From: Nymphaea colorata
Taxonomy: Eukaryota > Streptophyta > Magnoliopsida > Nymphaeales > Nymphaeaceae
DNA length: 60,000 bases
Assembly (NCBI RefSeq): GCF_008831285.2
Contig: NC_045142.1
Location: forward strand, 12,354,716 to 12,414,715
Direction of reading: 5' to 3'
Under the pieces are notes generated by a model. The model was not told the DNA's origin, did not search any database, and was given only the letters and a program-made list of their open reading frames with translations. Each line of letters starts with the position of its first letter. Within the stretch, counting starts at the first letter, position 1. Below are positions 45,279 to 58,081 of this stretch, in pieces. Both the position numbers and the translations under genes were made by a program.

Positions 45279-45570
45279 TGTAGAAAAGGAAGAGAGAAGA
45301 GAAACAATCACATAAAAGTAATGTGGTTCAGCCTTTGATGGCCTATGGACATCCATGACAAAAGCACACATCTGGATTATTTCTTTCACATACCATGGTC
45401 AACATTTATAAAGTGTTAGAAGGAGTACGTACCACTACAATGGCCTTCCTTGAAAGACGTGGAGATAAAAGCAAATGCACTACATATGTACTTGCTTTCA
45501 TGGATACTCTACACACTCACTTGGCTTTGTATTGAACGTTAAAGTTCTTCTGAATACTGAACACTGATGG
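45279..45570 (-). repeat. 5' LTR of the minus-strand copia (outer end uncertain)
   Basis: The inner end (CTACA on the minus strand) abuts the primer-binding site exactly. Similarity to the 3' LTR is clear to about 45480 and then fades. A stretch near 45415-45440 is absent from the other LTR. The outer boundary is set by expected length only. Confidence 0.55.
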
Positions 45571-45829
45571 GAATATGTATGTGGTTTGTCGTAGACTTTA
45601 TAGTGAAATTCTGATATATATCCAATGAATATGGTTCCTGTATTTATGAATTGTGCATAAATGTTGATTAAAACATTTGATACTATTTGTATTTATAGTA
45701 TCTTGGTGTGTTGATATGTTCTTCGAACTTCACTATAGTTATTTTTGTTTTTGTACGAAAAAGACTCGCCATTGAGGGTTTTTTATCTATTTGGTGTGAT
45801 TATTTATCTAATTTCTATAAATCTAGAAA

Positions 45830-46051
45830 AATGTTTCTTTATTATCAAACTAAGAAATAATTTTCTGGAAATCTGGAAATATATTTTTGTACCATCAAAC
45901 TCAAAAATATATTTTTAGAAATATATTTCTCAGTCATCACACACACACCAAAATTGGAATCGAAAAGATTTTTTTCATTCATTTTTTCCAGGAAATATAT
46001 TTCCATAAATATATTTCCAATTCCACATTTCCAGGCCATCAAACGGCCCTA
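45830..46051. mobile_element. Possible MITE ending CATCAAACGGCCCTA
   Basis: The right end reads, in reverse, TAGGGCCGTTTGATGG, a hAT-MITE-like terminus. The interior repeats TGGAAATATATTT and its inverse several times. The left end is not resolved; ACCATCAAACTC near 45890 may be an internal or eroded terminus. Confidence 0.4.
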
Positions 46052-46063
46052 TATTCTCAAACA

Positions 46064-46840
46064 AAAACATTTCAAAACATACATATATGAGTGGCAGAGA
46101 GAGAACCACTGTAATAATCACGTCGCCTGATTAGGGACAAGCATTCCAACGCAAGGAAGTTCTTTTGCTGGATCATCCACCTCTTCCTCTCTAGATCCCT
46201 CTCTTCCCCTCTCGCCTCTCATACCATTGATTCATTACTTGAGCCATCGATGCACCTCCCTCTCTTCCTTACTAAGGCATTGATGCATTTGCTATAAGGA
46301 TTGTTCGAATCATTCTTCAATTACCAGCTTATTTGAATTATGTGAAGGAATTGATCTTGATGGCAAACACAATGACCAATTTAACTATGGAGCTTCCTAT
46401 AACAGTTATGAAAATAGTTTGAATCGGGAAATTGAGATTGAATTGGCATTTTTTATATGACATAAATGCATTCAGAAAGGGGACCTAAATCAGCTTCCTT
46501 TTCAAATCGAATCGGCCCCCTTTTGATTCAATGCAAAGGCCAATTTGAAGGAAACCCAAAATCAACTGATTTATGAAATAAAGAGAATGTTGAGCAATTA
46601 ATTAAGCAAGAATCACTGATTTAAATTTGGCCATTACAAAGTAAAAAATAAAATAATGGCAGGTGATTGCAAAGAGACCAGTAACAACAAAAGAGAGTTA
46701 ACTAAAGTTGCTGCCGGCAAGCACTCAAATGGAAATGCGTTAAATCCGTCTTGAAAACTGTAATAAAATAAACTGGCTAAGGGTAAAATGAAAGCTTTGA
46801 CAGTGGAAATTTACATGGTCACAATCATGACATCATAGTC
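46064..46840. other. Spacer, no gene recognised
   Basis: Low-complexity CTCTTCC runs near 46190-46270, otherwise anonymous. Confidence 0.45.
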
Positions 46841-47480
46841 ACTTGGGTGCGACAATTTGGACCCCCACTGGCGTTGACGCGATGTGGGTACGCTCCAGGT
46901 GTGCAGTCAACGCGATGTGGGTCTGTTTCAGACATGCACTCATGTCTCGTGTCTTAAAAGGGTCAAACGTGAGTCTGGTGCAGTCGCACCCGATTGAATT
47001 CTTCCATGTTTGACGCGCACTTGACTCGCGTCAAAAACGAGTCCGGTGCGTCAAGAACGAGTCCGATGCGTCAAACAGCACCTGCCCTTTTCCGGACGTT
47101 TTTTCCGTCAAATTTGTGGGCGTTTTTTACAACTTAAGGGCACGCTCGGCTTGTCTCCCTCTCACGGTGCTCCCTGTCTGTGATGCTTGGGGAACTCTTT
47201 GCTCCCTCTCTCTGCGACGCTTGGGGAACTATTTGCCCTCTGTCTGGGACGCTTGGGGAACTCTTTGCTCCCTCTCTCTGTGCTGCTCCCTCACCCAGAG
47301 GCCAGAACTCGCTGTTCCCTCTCTGTGCGCTGCTCCCTCTCTGCGCTGCGTTCTGCGACCGACGCTTCTCCCACTCACGATCTGCGTTGGATTTGGGTAA
47401 ACTCTCTCTCTCACACCCTTTGATATCAGGTTCTGGGTCTTCGACCGTTCGACGCTGCTCCCTCTCTGCTCTGTTTTAGT
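46841..47480. repeat. GC-rich block with two minisatellites
   Basis: A 20-bp period (GCGTCAAGAACGAGTCCGAT type) starts at 47028, 47048 and 47068. A 32-34 bp unit starting CTTGGGGAACT begins at 47186, 47220 and 47252. GTTGACGCGATGTGGGT is also repeated (about 46874, 46907). All three frames stay open for 80-100 codons only because stop-poor repeats dominate. It may be the edge of an unidentified transposon or an old CpG-rich promoter. Confidence 0.7.
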
Positions 47481-47817
47481 TTGTTGTTCTCTGTTTTAGA
47501 CTTTTACTGTGTTCAACTGTGTTGTTTACGTTTCATGTCATGCATTCTCTGCCATATGTGGTTAATTTGTGTTGCTGATTTTCATTATCCTGTGTGTGAT
47601 TTCTGATTTGATGATTCCACAATTTTCTGTAATTTCTTATGGTTTTTGAATATCAAATGCATCTAACTTGTTTGAGGAGGCCTTTGCTTTTATGATTTTA
47701 TCGATGATCAGTTTAGAAGCTTTCTCTAACTCGTTTAATTACAGTCTCAGTCTGTTTAGTCACTTTAATGTTTATTAAATTGTTTATCTATAATCTATGT
47801 TGGCAGATAATTTCAAT

Positions 47818-48170
47818 CATTGTCACAAAAAACGGGGACGGGTATTAAACGACGAGGAAAAAAACGGGTATAATACGGCAAAGTTTTATATATCGGGAAT
47901 AAAACGGAAAAAGTTCGGCAAATTTTTTTTAAAAATTAAACATTTAATACATCTTAAAAATTATAAAAAATAATAATTAATAAAAAACGACAAAAAATGG
48001 GAAAATAACGGCAAAAAACGGGAAAATAACGTATAATACGGGTATTATATGCGTTTTTTGTTTTTTGACGTTTTTTTTAAAAAAACGGGAATAGTACGGG
48101 TATTATATGGCAGAACTGTTTTTGGCGTTAAATACGCGTTTTTTAAAAAAAAAACGGCGTGTTTTGTGAC
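47818..48170. mobile_element. GTCACAAA-family MITE, copy 3 (best preserved)
   Basis: The ends CATTGTCACAAAA (47818) and TTTTGTGAC (to 48170) are inverted, and the 9-bp direct repeat AATTTCAAT flanks them (47809-47817 and 48171-48179). The interior is rich in AACGGG, TATAATACGG and its inverse GGGTATTATATG. No coding capacity. A 9-bp duplication would suit a Mutator-type parent, but element and target bases overlap, so the duplication length is ambiguous. Confidence 0.7.
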
Positions 48171-48469
48171 AATTTCAATGTAATAAATACTAAAGTTTAT
48201 ATAGATTCCATTTCAATATATAGTCTGTTACTCTGATTGTAAGTTGTAAATCATTTGAGTACAGTCTGTTTATTTGTCTATTTACAGTCTGTTTGTAACT
48301 CATTACTGTCAGTCCATAATTTTTAGTTTTCTTATGAAATAAGCATGCCATTTTATGATATTAAACATTTAATTTGGTAATGGAATTATGGAAAGCTTTA
48401 TAAAATCTTTGACGTGTAATTTTGATCTTGTTATTTAATAATTTTGTGGTTTATATTATTATATTTTAA

Positions 48470-48551
48470 AAATAATAAAATACTCTTGCTGCACCTAAAT
48501 TTTTTGAGATGTGCTGCACCGGCACCGGCACCCCGCACTCAGGTGACATAG
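48470..48551. repeat. Dispersed GCAC-rich repeat, copy 2, in front of RH16
   Basis: AATACTCTTGCTGCACC, TTTTTTGAGATGTGC, CCGGCACC, CCCCGCAC and GTGACATA occur in the same order as at 7876-7973. It ends about 135 bp before the RH16 start codon, so it sits in the proximal promoter or 5' UTR. Confidence 0.75.
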
Positions 48552-48685
48552 ATCCATATCCAAAAAGGAGGTTTTAGCTGCTAGGGTTCCTCTGCATAAA
48601 ACCCAAAACTCTCCAAAATTGTTGTCGTTTCCTGCGTCGGAAGGACAGGGGGAGAGAGACGAGCGAGGGATAGAGAACGTCTCAA

Positions 48686-51600
48686 ATGGCGGTTGAGGAA
48701 AGCGAGAAGATAGCAAAGAGAGCAGATTCGAAAGAAGTAGATGAAGAAGAAGAGGAAGACGACGATGAAATCCGAAGCTTCGAAGAGATGGGTTTGGACC
48801 CTCGCCTCATACGTGCTCTCTCAAAGAAGGGCATCACTCAACCCACCCCCATCCAATCTGCTGCCATCCCTCGGATTCTTGTAAGTAGAAAAAAAGCGTC
48901 TATTTTAATGGATTTTAGCATATTTTGATTTTTTATTATCATAATTTTTTCTTTCTGGTTGCTTTTTCATATAGCAAGGCAAAGATGTGGTCGCCCGTGC
49001 GAAAACCGGTTCTGGTAAAACCTATGCCTATCTGCTTCCTATGCTCCAGAAATTGTTCTCGGAAGCCAGCCAGGCCGCGAAAGCTGCTCCGAGGGCCGTG
49101 GTTCTTGTTCCAACCCGGGAGCTAACCCAACAAGTGATTCTCGAAGCAATTCTATTTACTTGTTTTGGAAAAGATCTTCTACACAATTGACATTGTTGTT
49201 ATCAGTCTTTAGTTACACTGGTCATCATCTTCTTTTCATTTTCTAGGTGCAGTGACTAACATGATGCTTCTTTATTCAGGTTTACTTGGAGATTTCATCT
49301 CTGCTTGAACTTTGTAGAACTCTATTGAAAGTTGTACAGTTGACAGCTGCCATGTCCGATGCTGATTTAGTAAGTTTTTCATCCTTGCATCAGTAGATGG
49401 TTTTTCATCCTTGCATCAGTAGATGGCACATTGAGCTTTGCTGCCAAAGTATGAGAAATCATTTTAACTGGCACAGCTACTTCTTGTGCCCTTTGGTTTA
49501 TGCCCGTGAGTCTGCATATTTGTACTTAATCACTCTTTTTCTGAAACTTCCGATTATGAAATGCTCTTTTGACATTTCCAGCATAGTCTCTTGGATGATT
49601 TCTGTAGATATAGTAGTAGTTGCAGACAAGCTAATCTATTGGGTAATGGTTCATGCCTTGCAGCAAGCAGCATTTATTGGTTCTCCTGATATTCTGGTAT
49701 CAACGCCAGCCTGCATTTCCAAATGTCTGTCAAAAGGCGTTCTTCAATCATCATCTTTTCAGGGATCACTTTCCATGTTGGTTTTGGATGAGGTATAAGT
49801 TTTGAGATTACTTGTTTGCATACATAGTGTAGCGATTGTTCAAAGTTCAAACGTAGTATTCAGCAGTGTTGTTCGTATCGTACGATACGACTCGTCTGGG
49901 TGAAGAAAACCCAGACGATATGAGCTCAATACGCAATACACCCACGTATTGTGCTCGTATCGGGTGTATCGTACGATACCGGGAGGTGTATCGTACGACA
50001 CACACGGTACACCCCATATCGTATGATACAAGGGTTAAAATTTGAAAAGGATCCCCAAGGCCACTTTTTTGCATCATTTTTTTTTAAACCGAGACCCTCT
50101 CTCCTCTCTCTAATCTTCTCTAAAGGCTATGAGAGGGAGAGATGTTGCTGGTTTCTCCACAAAATCGCTGATTCGAGGAAGAAACCATCGATTTGACGAT
50201 TAAAAAAATCAATTTTATGATAGGTTACAGTACATTTACGATTTTTACGATAGGTTATGGTACATTTACGATACAACGTCTAGGTCGGCTCGATTGATAT
50301 GCGATACGATACGCCAGTGACAACATTGGTATTCAGGGATATGATATCTTTATGTTTTGTAGGAAGTAGAACAGCACACTTCCTTTAAACTTTAAAGTCA
50401 TTTTGGAAGTGAAATATTCATCACCCTTGAAGAATCAGTGGATCATGATGTGCATTTACTTTCCGTCATGCTTTCCTCATGCATCTCATACTGTTTGCAT
50501 GTTTTTTCTAAAGTCTAAACAAAGCCATGGTTCTAAAATGTGGGGGGCAGGGAATAAATCAAAGTGAGAAACAGTAGGCCATGTGAAACAATAAGCTGGA
50601 AGTTATCTGCAAGTGCTCAAAAGGTTATTTTGGAATGTTCCTTCATAGACCAAAAAGCAGAAACCACATAAGACATATGAAGCCTTCTTGGTCATATCAT
50701 CATTCCTTTAATATTGGTTGAAAGTTCACTGTTTGATTCATTTATTTCATTTTTTTTTTGTTTAATCTTCAGGCTGATCTTTTATTGTCCTATGGATATG
50801 AAGAGGACTTGAGTACCCTTGCTCCTCATGTTCCTCGCCATTGCCAATGTCTTCTCATGTCTGCAACTTTAAGGTATTTTTCTTTCTGTGCATTGTTTTC
50901 TAGTTTGTTATTCAGTTTCCACTGTACTTTTAGTTTGTTTGCACAGAGATCATGCATGGTTTTTTTTCTATTCCTCTCATCTCACAATTGCTATGTTTGT
51001 TATTCTAAAGGGTTCTTTTCGTTTTTCACTTTGAGATTGTCAATGAGAAAATTGGTCTACATTACTAGGTGTTTTTCTGAGGTTTTGTCTGGTATGCATT
51101 TTTCCCACATTTTGAGGCATTGAGTCTTGTTATTTGTTTTTCTATCCATATATGTAAATGGAATCTATATGTTTATTCCGCTTGAGGATAGTGTCTGTTT
51201 CACCTTTAACTGCAGCAGCCCAAGTTTCTCTGAATGTATATCTGTTATCAACTGTCAATGAAAATTTTATCTGTTGAGTGCTGACTCACGCTTGATTGGT
51301 TGCCATCTTTCCAAACTACTTGGTTCAAAAGTTTCACGTGGTGATATATGATTAGGCCTCCTTAATCCATGTCTCTTAAGAAGGCAAACTGAGCTTCTCT
51401 TGAAAAGAGTTGCTGAGCTTTCTCTCGTGCATTTTACTTCATAAAATGATAGCACTTTCTTCTGCAATTAATTGAATGGTGTTGTAATTATCTAGGCGGG
51501 GAGTTTGAACCATGACCTTTCATCTTTCTCAATAGCAATCTTATAATACTTCTCTTGATCTTGTGAGTCTATATATTTGCAAAGTGCTGACAATTTTTGA

Positions 51601-54600
51601 ATTTTTTTGCATAACTGTAACAGTGCTGATGTCGATAAGTTGAAGAATCTTGTCTTGCATAGCCCTTATATTTTGACTCTAGCAGAAGATGTCAATCCAA
51701 AGGAGGGAATTGTTCCAAGGAGTGTACAACAATTTTGGGTAATGGAATATTTTTTTCTATGTTTTTTTATAAGGCTGATACAGTGTCTTTATGTCTCTCA
51801 GTGGTACTGGTTAATATTTCTGATATACGTCTTAGTGATTAAGTTTTAGGAGTATGATCTGCCAATTATGTAAATATACTCTCTTTCTACTGGGAGATGA
51901 TGCAAACCATCAGTGTTACTTTGTGTGGCCAAAAAATCTGGTCATAGCTATTGTTTTAGCTTGTCTATATTCTTTTTCCTTCTGCAGTTATTTCAATCAA
52001 TCGACAATGAGACTGAATTGTACTTTTTTTTTTAAGATATCTTGCAGCGCTCAAGATAAACTGGTGACTATTCTTGCTCTTTTGAAGTTGGAACTGGTCC
52101 AAAAGAAAGTGCTGATCTTTGTCAACAGTATCAATATGGGCTTTAAGTTAAGACTCTTTCTCGAACAGGTAAGAGCATAGACAGCAAAAATAATGATGTC
52201 CCTTCAGAAAATTATGGGCTACGCAAACAAAAAAAATGGAGTCAACAATTCTATCACATCCTTTGTAAAAATAACTGCACTTAAGGCTTTAAACAAATGT
52301 AACTATCAATCTCAGAAATGATATTTGGGACAGAATCACGTGCAAGGAAATCAACTGAGATCCAGTAGCTTCTGATTTCTCAACCTGTGATGAAAACAAA
52401 GAATACTTTTAAAAGGTGCTGTTCTTGAGGATAGTTATTCATATTGATGAATTAAATGTGAATATCAATGGTAAAACTATTTTCCCAGTCACATAACATG
52501 TCGATTGTCAAATCATCAGAAAGTAATTTTTCATATTTCTTCCTGTTGAAAATATCCACTTTTTTTTTCATGCATTAAAGATGAAAAGCAAAAAGATCAT
52601 GTTTTATGAGCAGGACACGGTGTTTTATGTTTTTGTTTTTTTGGATTCTGGATATTAGTAAGAGTGTTTATGGACAAACTCTGTAATTCTGTGTTCCATT
52701 TTCAGATCTTTGTTCTCATTTTTTTTGTTGATGAACAGTTTGGAATTAAAACTGCAGTGCTGAATGCTGAGTTACCACAGAACTCCCGGCTTCATATTCT
52801 AGAGGCATGATCTTGACCCTCATTGTCTTGATTTTGTTTCAATTCGCATAATTCATCCTAATCAAATAACAAACCTAAGAACATTTAGAAAATCAGAATG
52901 GCAATGTGTTACCATATGTTTATGTAGTATCAGTACCACCCAATTTAGTTTTCTTCCTTGTAATTTATGTTCTCCATATATGTTTCTTAAAGCGTAACTG
53001 CTTATCATGAGTTAGCTGGAGTTTCCTTTTTAAGATTCGGTTTTTCTTTCCCTAAGTGGGTCATCATGCTAGAGTAGCCAAATCACCCATAGGATGCCTT
53101 CTCTTTCCAAGCAAGTGGAGGAGTTTATAGGCTGTCAAAATTTTCCTTCCATTTGCTTGAGGGCTTGCTAATGATGTGGAAACATTGGTTCTTTGGTTTC
53201 AAGGGTGAACCTTATGTTTGATTAGTAACCAGACTGAACTAAAAAAAATATAAAAATTGTCTTTGGTCTACTCTGTGAGGATAGATAATGGTTATGGAAT
53301 TGTTAGACACACTTGATTTTTCTTGAAGTATGCATACCCCAAATCATGTTTGGCAGACCTCCAAATGTTGCACCATTTGTAACTGTTTTTTAAATGGAAA
53401 TTGGCATATATGCTATATAATAAATCTAAAGCATGAAAGGAGAAAAGAAATCTATTGTCACTTGTCAGGCTAATATTGTGATAAGAAATTATATAATTTG
53501 AAATAGATATTTTTTTCAAAGGCCTCATGTTTACTTGGTATTAAATTTGGCTTCTAGAGTCTAGATGTCCAACCATAAAAACAGGATGCTTCGACACTAC
53601 TTGATATTAGTCAATATGGTCAGAACCAAGTCTTGATAATTCTTCTGCTTCTCCAAATGCATCACATGACCTAAGTCCATATTGTCGGAGTGAAAACCTT
53701 CTTTTTCTTCAGGGAATACCTCTCCATTTTTTTTTTCTTTTCACAACTTAGTTAAACTTTTCATTGTTTGTTGGTGTTGCTCATATTCTCTCTTGCCCTC
53801 CCCTCTCTTCCTCTCCTTCTTTTGCACATGTGTACAGCACCCACATACGTATGCACTTGTACAGAAAGTTGTAAAAAAATTCTCACGCTGCTGATTTATT
53901 ATGTGATATATCAGGAATTCAATGCATCACTTTTTGATTATCTAATAGCTACCGATGACTGCAAAGTGGAGACAGAAGAGTCCAATAAGAAGATCAATGT
54001 GTCTGAAAAAAAGTCCAAAAAAAGATGGAAGCAGAAGTTGGACTCTGAGTTTGGTGTGGTGCGGGGCATTGACTTCAAACATGTCTTCACAGTAAGCTTT
54101 TTCTTTCTTTTTTCCTTTAATGAATGTTTTACTCTACTTGCAAATGCTTAGTTTTGGACCCATTGTATTCATGAACTTGCATGGAAATTGCATTCCTATC
54201 AGGCACCTTACAAATGTAAAAGCCGGAATGCATTTCATTTCCTCTTCGAGTGGTTCCTACTTAAGAAAGAGACACATATAGAATTCAGAGCTAGGCTTGT
54301 AGAGTCATATTCCACACTGCTGTTTTTCTTCAATTTCTCAGTATTGGGTCATCTGGATGGAAGTTATTGCACCATGACGAATGTCCTTCATTCTATCATC
54401 CTATGCATCCTTTAGCATATGAAAGGGGAGTTCCATGCTCTTTGGGCCATGTGTATTAGAACCTCTGTTGGTTCGTTTGTTGTGTAGTGCACTCATAATT
54501 GCTTGGATTCCTAGAGATTTATTCTAAGGATTAGATCACCATTTCAGTCAGTTGTCCATTAATCAACAACATGACAGAATGAATTTGGATTGTAGTTCAT

Positions 54601-57600
54601 ACAGACTTATTTCTTTCTGTCACTTGATTTAGAGACATTGCTAACATATCTCTTGCACAATTTGGCAGGTTATAAATTTTGAGATGCCTCAGAGTCCTTC
54701 GAGATATGTACATCGAATTGGACGTACTGGAAGAGCACATAATACCGGTGCATCTGTATCCCTTGTAAGTCAAACTGCTACTTGCAAATTTGCTTTGTAA
54801 AGAACATAAGCATTTTTGTTGGCTTGTAAGACCCTGGTCTGCTCTATATTGTATATTAGGATTGCTTGCTACTTCTTTGTTTTAAAATTTTGAGATATTT
54901 GCACTAGCATTTTTATTAAATAAAAAATGAAGTTCACTTTATGCTTGAACGGTGGAAATTTTACTTTTATTCAAGACAACAGATGAGTGCCCAAGAGGTT
55001 ATGTCAGAAAAGTTTCCAGCCATGTTTGTTCTACCCATTCATGTACATCATCATGATGAGCTACCTTCCTATATCTGCATGAATTGGACAATACCATGGT
55101 ATTTCCCCTGCTTATATTGCCCATGTTTACTTTGTCCATTGGATGCATAGCAATTCATTCAGGAATGAAGTAATGGAGTTCACATATTATTGAAATGGCT
55201 AGCCCCATCAGTGAAACTTTTCCATCAGAATTCAAATGATGAAGTTTGGTATAAATGTGTGATGAGTCGATTTTATTCAGTTAGTGTAGCCTGTTTTGGA
55301 ATATTTACAACATCTGTTCTATATGGATCTGTCCATTCAAATTGACAAATTTAGTACTTAATCATATGCTAAAATATATTCTAAAATGGGAACTGCTGCT
55401 GATTGAGAAATGAATGACGAAAATGAAGTCTCTCATGCAATTGCTTTTTGGGGAATAAAACTTGAAACATCAAAATAAGTTTGGAAATAAGTGCTTTTGG
55501 TTGATAGTAATACATTAGAATGGCCAGAACGTGTAAACACTAATTTGTCCTTGGGGCTTGGAGGACACGTGACTACTAAGTTCTAACTTTGTTACTTTAT
55601 CCTGCTTGTGGTGTGTATGAATTATCTTCCATTTTATGTTTTGTGTTTGTTTTCTAATTGCTTACTCATGCATGCTTCCGATCTGCAGATATTTCAGAGT
55701 GTTGAACATGTTTTTTTCTTTTCTTGGTTTTCACTGTTCGAAAGGATAAAAATTCTAATATGGAATCCTAAGCCATTAAGAACAGAAATCTCCTGATCCT
55801 ATTTCGTCACTGTTATGAAGGAAAATGAGTTTGTGTGTTTGTGTTATCTTGTCTGTTGTAGAAATTTTAGGCATTAAAGGATGATAAAATAAATCTAATT
55901 ATTGTTCATTTAGGTTTCTCCAGATGAGGAAGAGGTCTTTGAAGAGATTAAAACTATGCTTGGCGATTCTGATGGTCCCGATTCGTCAAAGTTGATTGCA
56001 CCCTTTCCTCTACTCTCAAAAAGTGCTGTGGACAACTTGTGGTATAGAGCCCAGGTAAAGTACTTGTACCACATTCTGGTCTATTGGGATGACCATCCAC
56101 AACTATTGGTTAATAGATTGTCTCTGGATATATATATATATATATATGCTACAGGGTCCCATCCTGTCTCCACTGGTTCTGTTCCCAGGAGTACCCTCCA
56201 AAAGGATCCTTTCCTCTCAAAATATTGAAGAGTACTCTTTCACTTCATAATAAATTTATTAATATGTGATGACTCTATTAAATCTAAAAATTGAAAGAAT
56301 GCCTATAATAATCATGCGATCTGGCATAAATCATGTAGGCTCATAGACTAGCTAGTAGCTATCATGTAGACTCGCTATCACTCAACTCCTTGAACATAAA
56401 CATATCCTGATATCCAAAGAATAAAAAATTATTGACGACAGCCTAACTTTAGTTTAGTATTTGATAAAAAACTATACATATCTTCCCCCAGCCAGGGCTG
56501 GGACTAGTTTTAGCTGCTAAGTGCTAATTTCCCTTTTCTTGGGTTGTAGAAAGAAATGGTAAACTATACCTCATTATTTGTCCTATTGTAGCTCCTGTCT
56601 AGTAAAATTTGTAGATATCCTTAATATGAGTGTTAATTTGTTCAGGACGTTGCTAAAGGGATCACAAGAGCTAACATTAGAGAATCGCGAGCTCAGGATC
56701 TGAGGAATGAGATTCTTAACTCAGAGAAGTGAGCATCCTGGACTTTCCCCCTTTCCATTCTTGTGTTTCTGATGGCATCTGTTATCTGGTAATGAAAACA
56801 CTTTTATGTTTCACAGCCTTTAAAAAATAAGGGGCTGTTTGAATGACAAAAATCAGAGAAGTGAAAAAGAAGTTGTCTATGTGAGCTGATGAAGTGAGCA
56901 GAATGCATTCGACTTTTATGGTTCACTTGGTTATATGGGCTACATGTCTGTTCATCTGCAACATGAATAGCTTACCAAGTTCCTGGGCTCTGTCGTGTGC
57001 TCAGTCTTGGGTCAATTTTGTCTGTGGCTCTTCTTTGGGTTGGCGGTGACATTTAGTGATTGACAATTAAAGTGGTTTGACAGTGCGTTGTTTTGGTTTC
57101 AGGTTGAAGGCTCATTTTGAGCATAATCCAAGAGATTTAGGTAAACAACTCAACCGACATGTCCTTTGTAATTGCAGTGCATGCACCAGACATGGATTCT
57201 TAAGGTGACACATTGATTCAATCTTACAGATTTACTAAAGCATGACAAGGTGCTGAGCAAGAAACCACCTCCATCTCATCTGAAAGCAGTTCCTGATTAC
57301 CTGCTGGATCCAGTCACGGAGGAAGCTAGGAAGATTGTCAAGCTCTCCAGGGCTGCAATGCCCAAAGCTGGTTCTTCCCGTCGTCATCATGGTTCGAAGG
57401 GAAAATTTCGTAGAAGTAAAGATCCATTGAAGACTTTCTCAGCTGAGGTACTCTCACAGTGTGGCATTAGCATTATTGTTTTGCTTTTTCTTCTCCTCCA
57501 TTCATGATTCTGTCCTCTCCAGTTCACCAGACAATAATGTTTCTGACTATAATAAAAGCTTCAGTGAACCAGAACAACTTAACAGACTAGACATCAATGC

Positions 57601-57906
57601 GTGGGGTGCATCTCATGTCGTAGTGTGGCCTAACCACTGATTTCCGATGAGACATCTTAGACACTTTGTGTTCATTTTGATTATCCGTGTCCAGAGATCA
57701 CACATTTTCCCCCAAGTAAAACTAGCTTCATTCAAATACCATACAAATTTTCTTCCCATGCATAATTATTTGGAACTAAGTGCTACTACATTTTCAATTG
57801 CTCTCAGAATCACAAAAAAGGTCGCCGCCATGATGGGAAAAGGAAAGAAGACAGAACTGAAGCATCCGAGAATAGGAGTTGGAAGAAGGCAAAAAGCAGT
57901 AGCTAG
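48686..57906 (+). CDS. RH16: DEAD-box ATP-dependent RNA helicase 16 (DDX56/Dbp9 type), 15 exons, complete
   Basis: A nucleolar RNA helicase family needed for 60S ribosome assembly in yeast (Dbp9). Exons: 48686-48880, 48975-49133, 49280-49369, 49664-49792, 50773-50873, 51624-51738, 52037-52168, 52739-52804, 53915-54091, 54669-54764, 55914-56054, 56646-56728, 57103-57140, 57230-57447, 57808-57906. All joins keep frame and give 612 residues. The Q motif ([20 protein letters not shown]) is in exon 1. AKTGSGKT and PTREL are in exon 2, LVSTPA in exon 4, DEAD split between exons 4 and 5, SAT at the end of exon 5, GVVRGIDF in exon 9 and HRIGRTGRA in exon 10. The C-terminus is basic ([10 protein letters not shown]). 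Lys-rich residues between ATDD and the GVVRG segment are typical of RH16. Intron 8 needs a GC donor (GAG/GCATGA). Confidence 0.95.
49375..49426 (+). repeat. 26-bp direct duplication at the start of RH16 intron 3
   Basis: TTTTTCATCCTTGCATCAGT plus AGATGG occurs at 49375 and again at 49401, beginning five bases after the splice junction. The donor itself is not duplicated. Confidence 0.9.
49864..50328 (+). mobile_element. hAT-type non-autonomous element, GTATCG family, copy B, in RH16 intron 4
   Basis: 465 bp from CAGTGTTGTTCG to GACAACATTG, flanked by a perfect 8-bp duplication GTATTCAG (49856-49863 and 50329-50336). It is homologous to the 8429-9228 element in opposite orientation: the order GTATCG-rich end, AAGG-CC-CTTTTTTGC, CTCTCTCCTCTCTCT, GGGAGAGA, then TTTACGATACA and GCGATACGATACG is shared. 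It lies wholly within the intron and leaves the splice sites alone. Confidence 0.9.
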
Positions 57907-58050
57907 ATCCTCGTTTGCAGTAATGGAGGATCTTGCAGGTTTTGCTTATTTAGTTTTATGTTCAAGTTCTTTGGGCTTGGCCCTGCAATTTTGTGCCCTA
58001 AATCATCATTTCCTTACTATTTTTTGTTCACAGTGATTTGAGCAAAATTT

Positions 58051-58081
<31 letters not shown>

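Larger units (their letters stand above)
40303..45570 (-). mobile_element. Ty1/copia element, minus strand, both LTRs, decayed
   Basis: On the minus strand: 5' LTR (from about 45570 to 45279), primer-binding site TGGTATCAAAGC (45278-45267), gag/protease/integrase/RT/RNase H relics, polypurine GGAGGGGGAG (40578-40569), then 3' LTR (40568-40303). The LTRs share AGAGAAGAGAAACAA, a GGCCTA block, CATACCA-GGTCAACATTTA and ATGG-CTTCCT in the same order but are strongly diverged, so the insertion is old. Later insertions: a TCGAG MITE at 41183-41345 and another MITE at 43379-43640. Confidence 0.85.

Noticed and set aside
46051-46063. ATTCTCAAACA as the outer end of the minus copia 5' LTR
   Set aside because: It matches the LTR start by a dozen bases, but the intervening DNA is a different MITE-like sequence and the LTR would be three times its partner's length.
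47116-47479. Overlapping 78-99 codon frames in the GC-rich block
   Set aside because: All three frames are open because of the CTCCCTCTC minisatellite; no conserved protein pattern.
49601-49798. The 133-codon frame at 49397-49798 as one exon
   Set aside because: Only 49664-49792 matches the helicase and has splice sites; the upstream part is intron 3.
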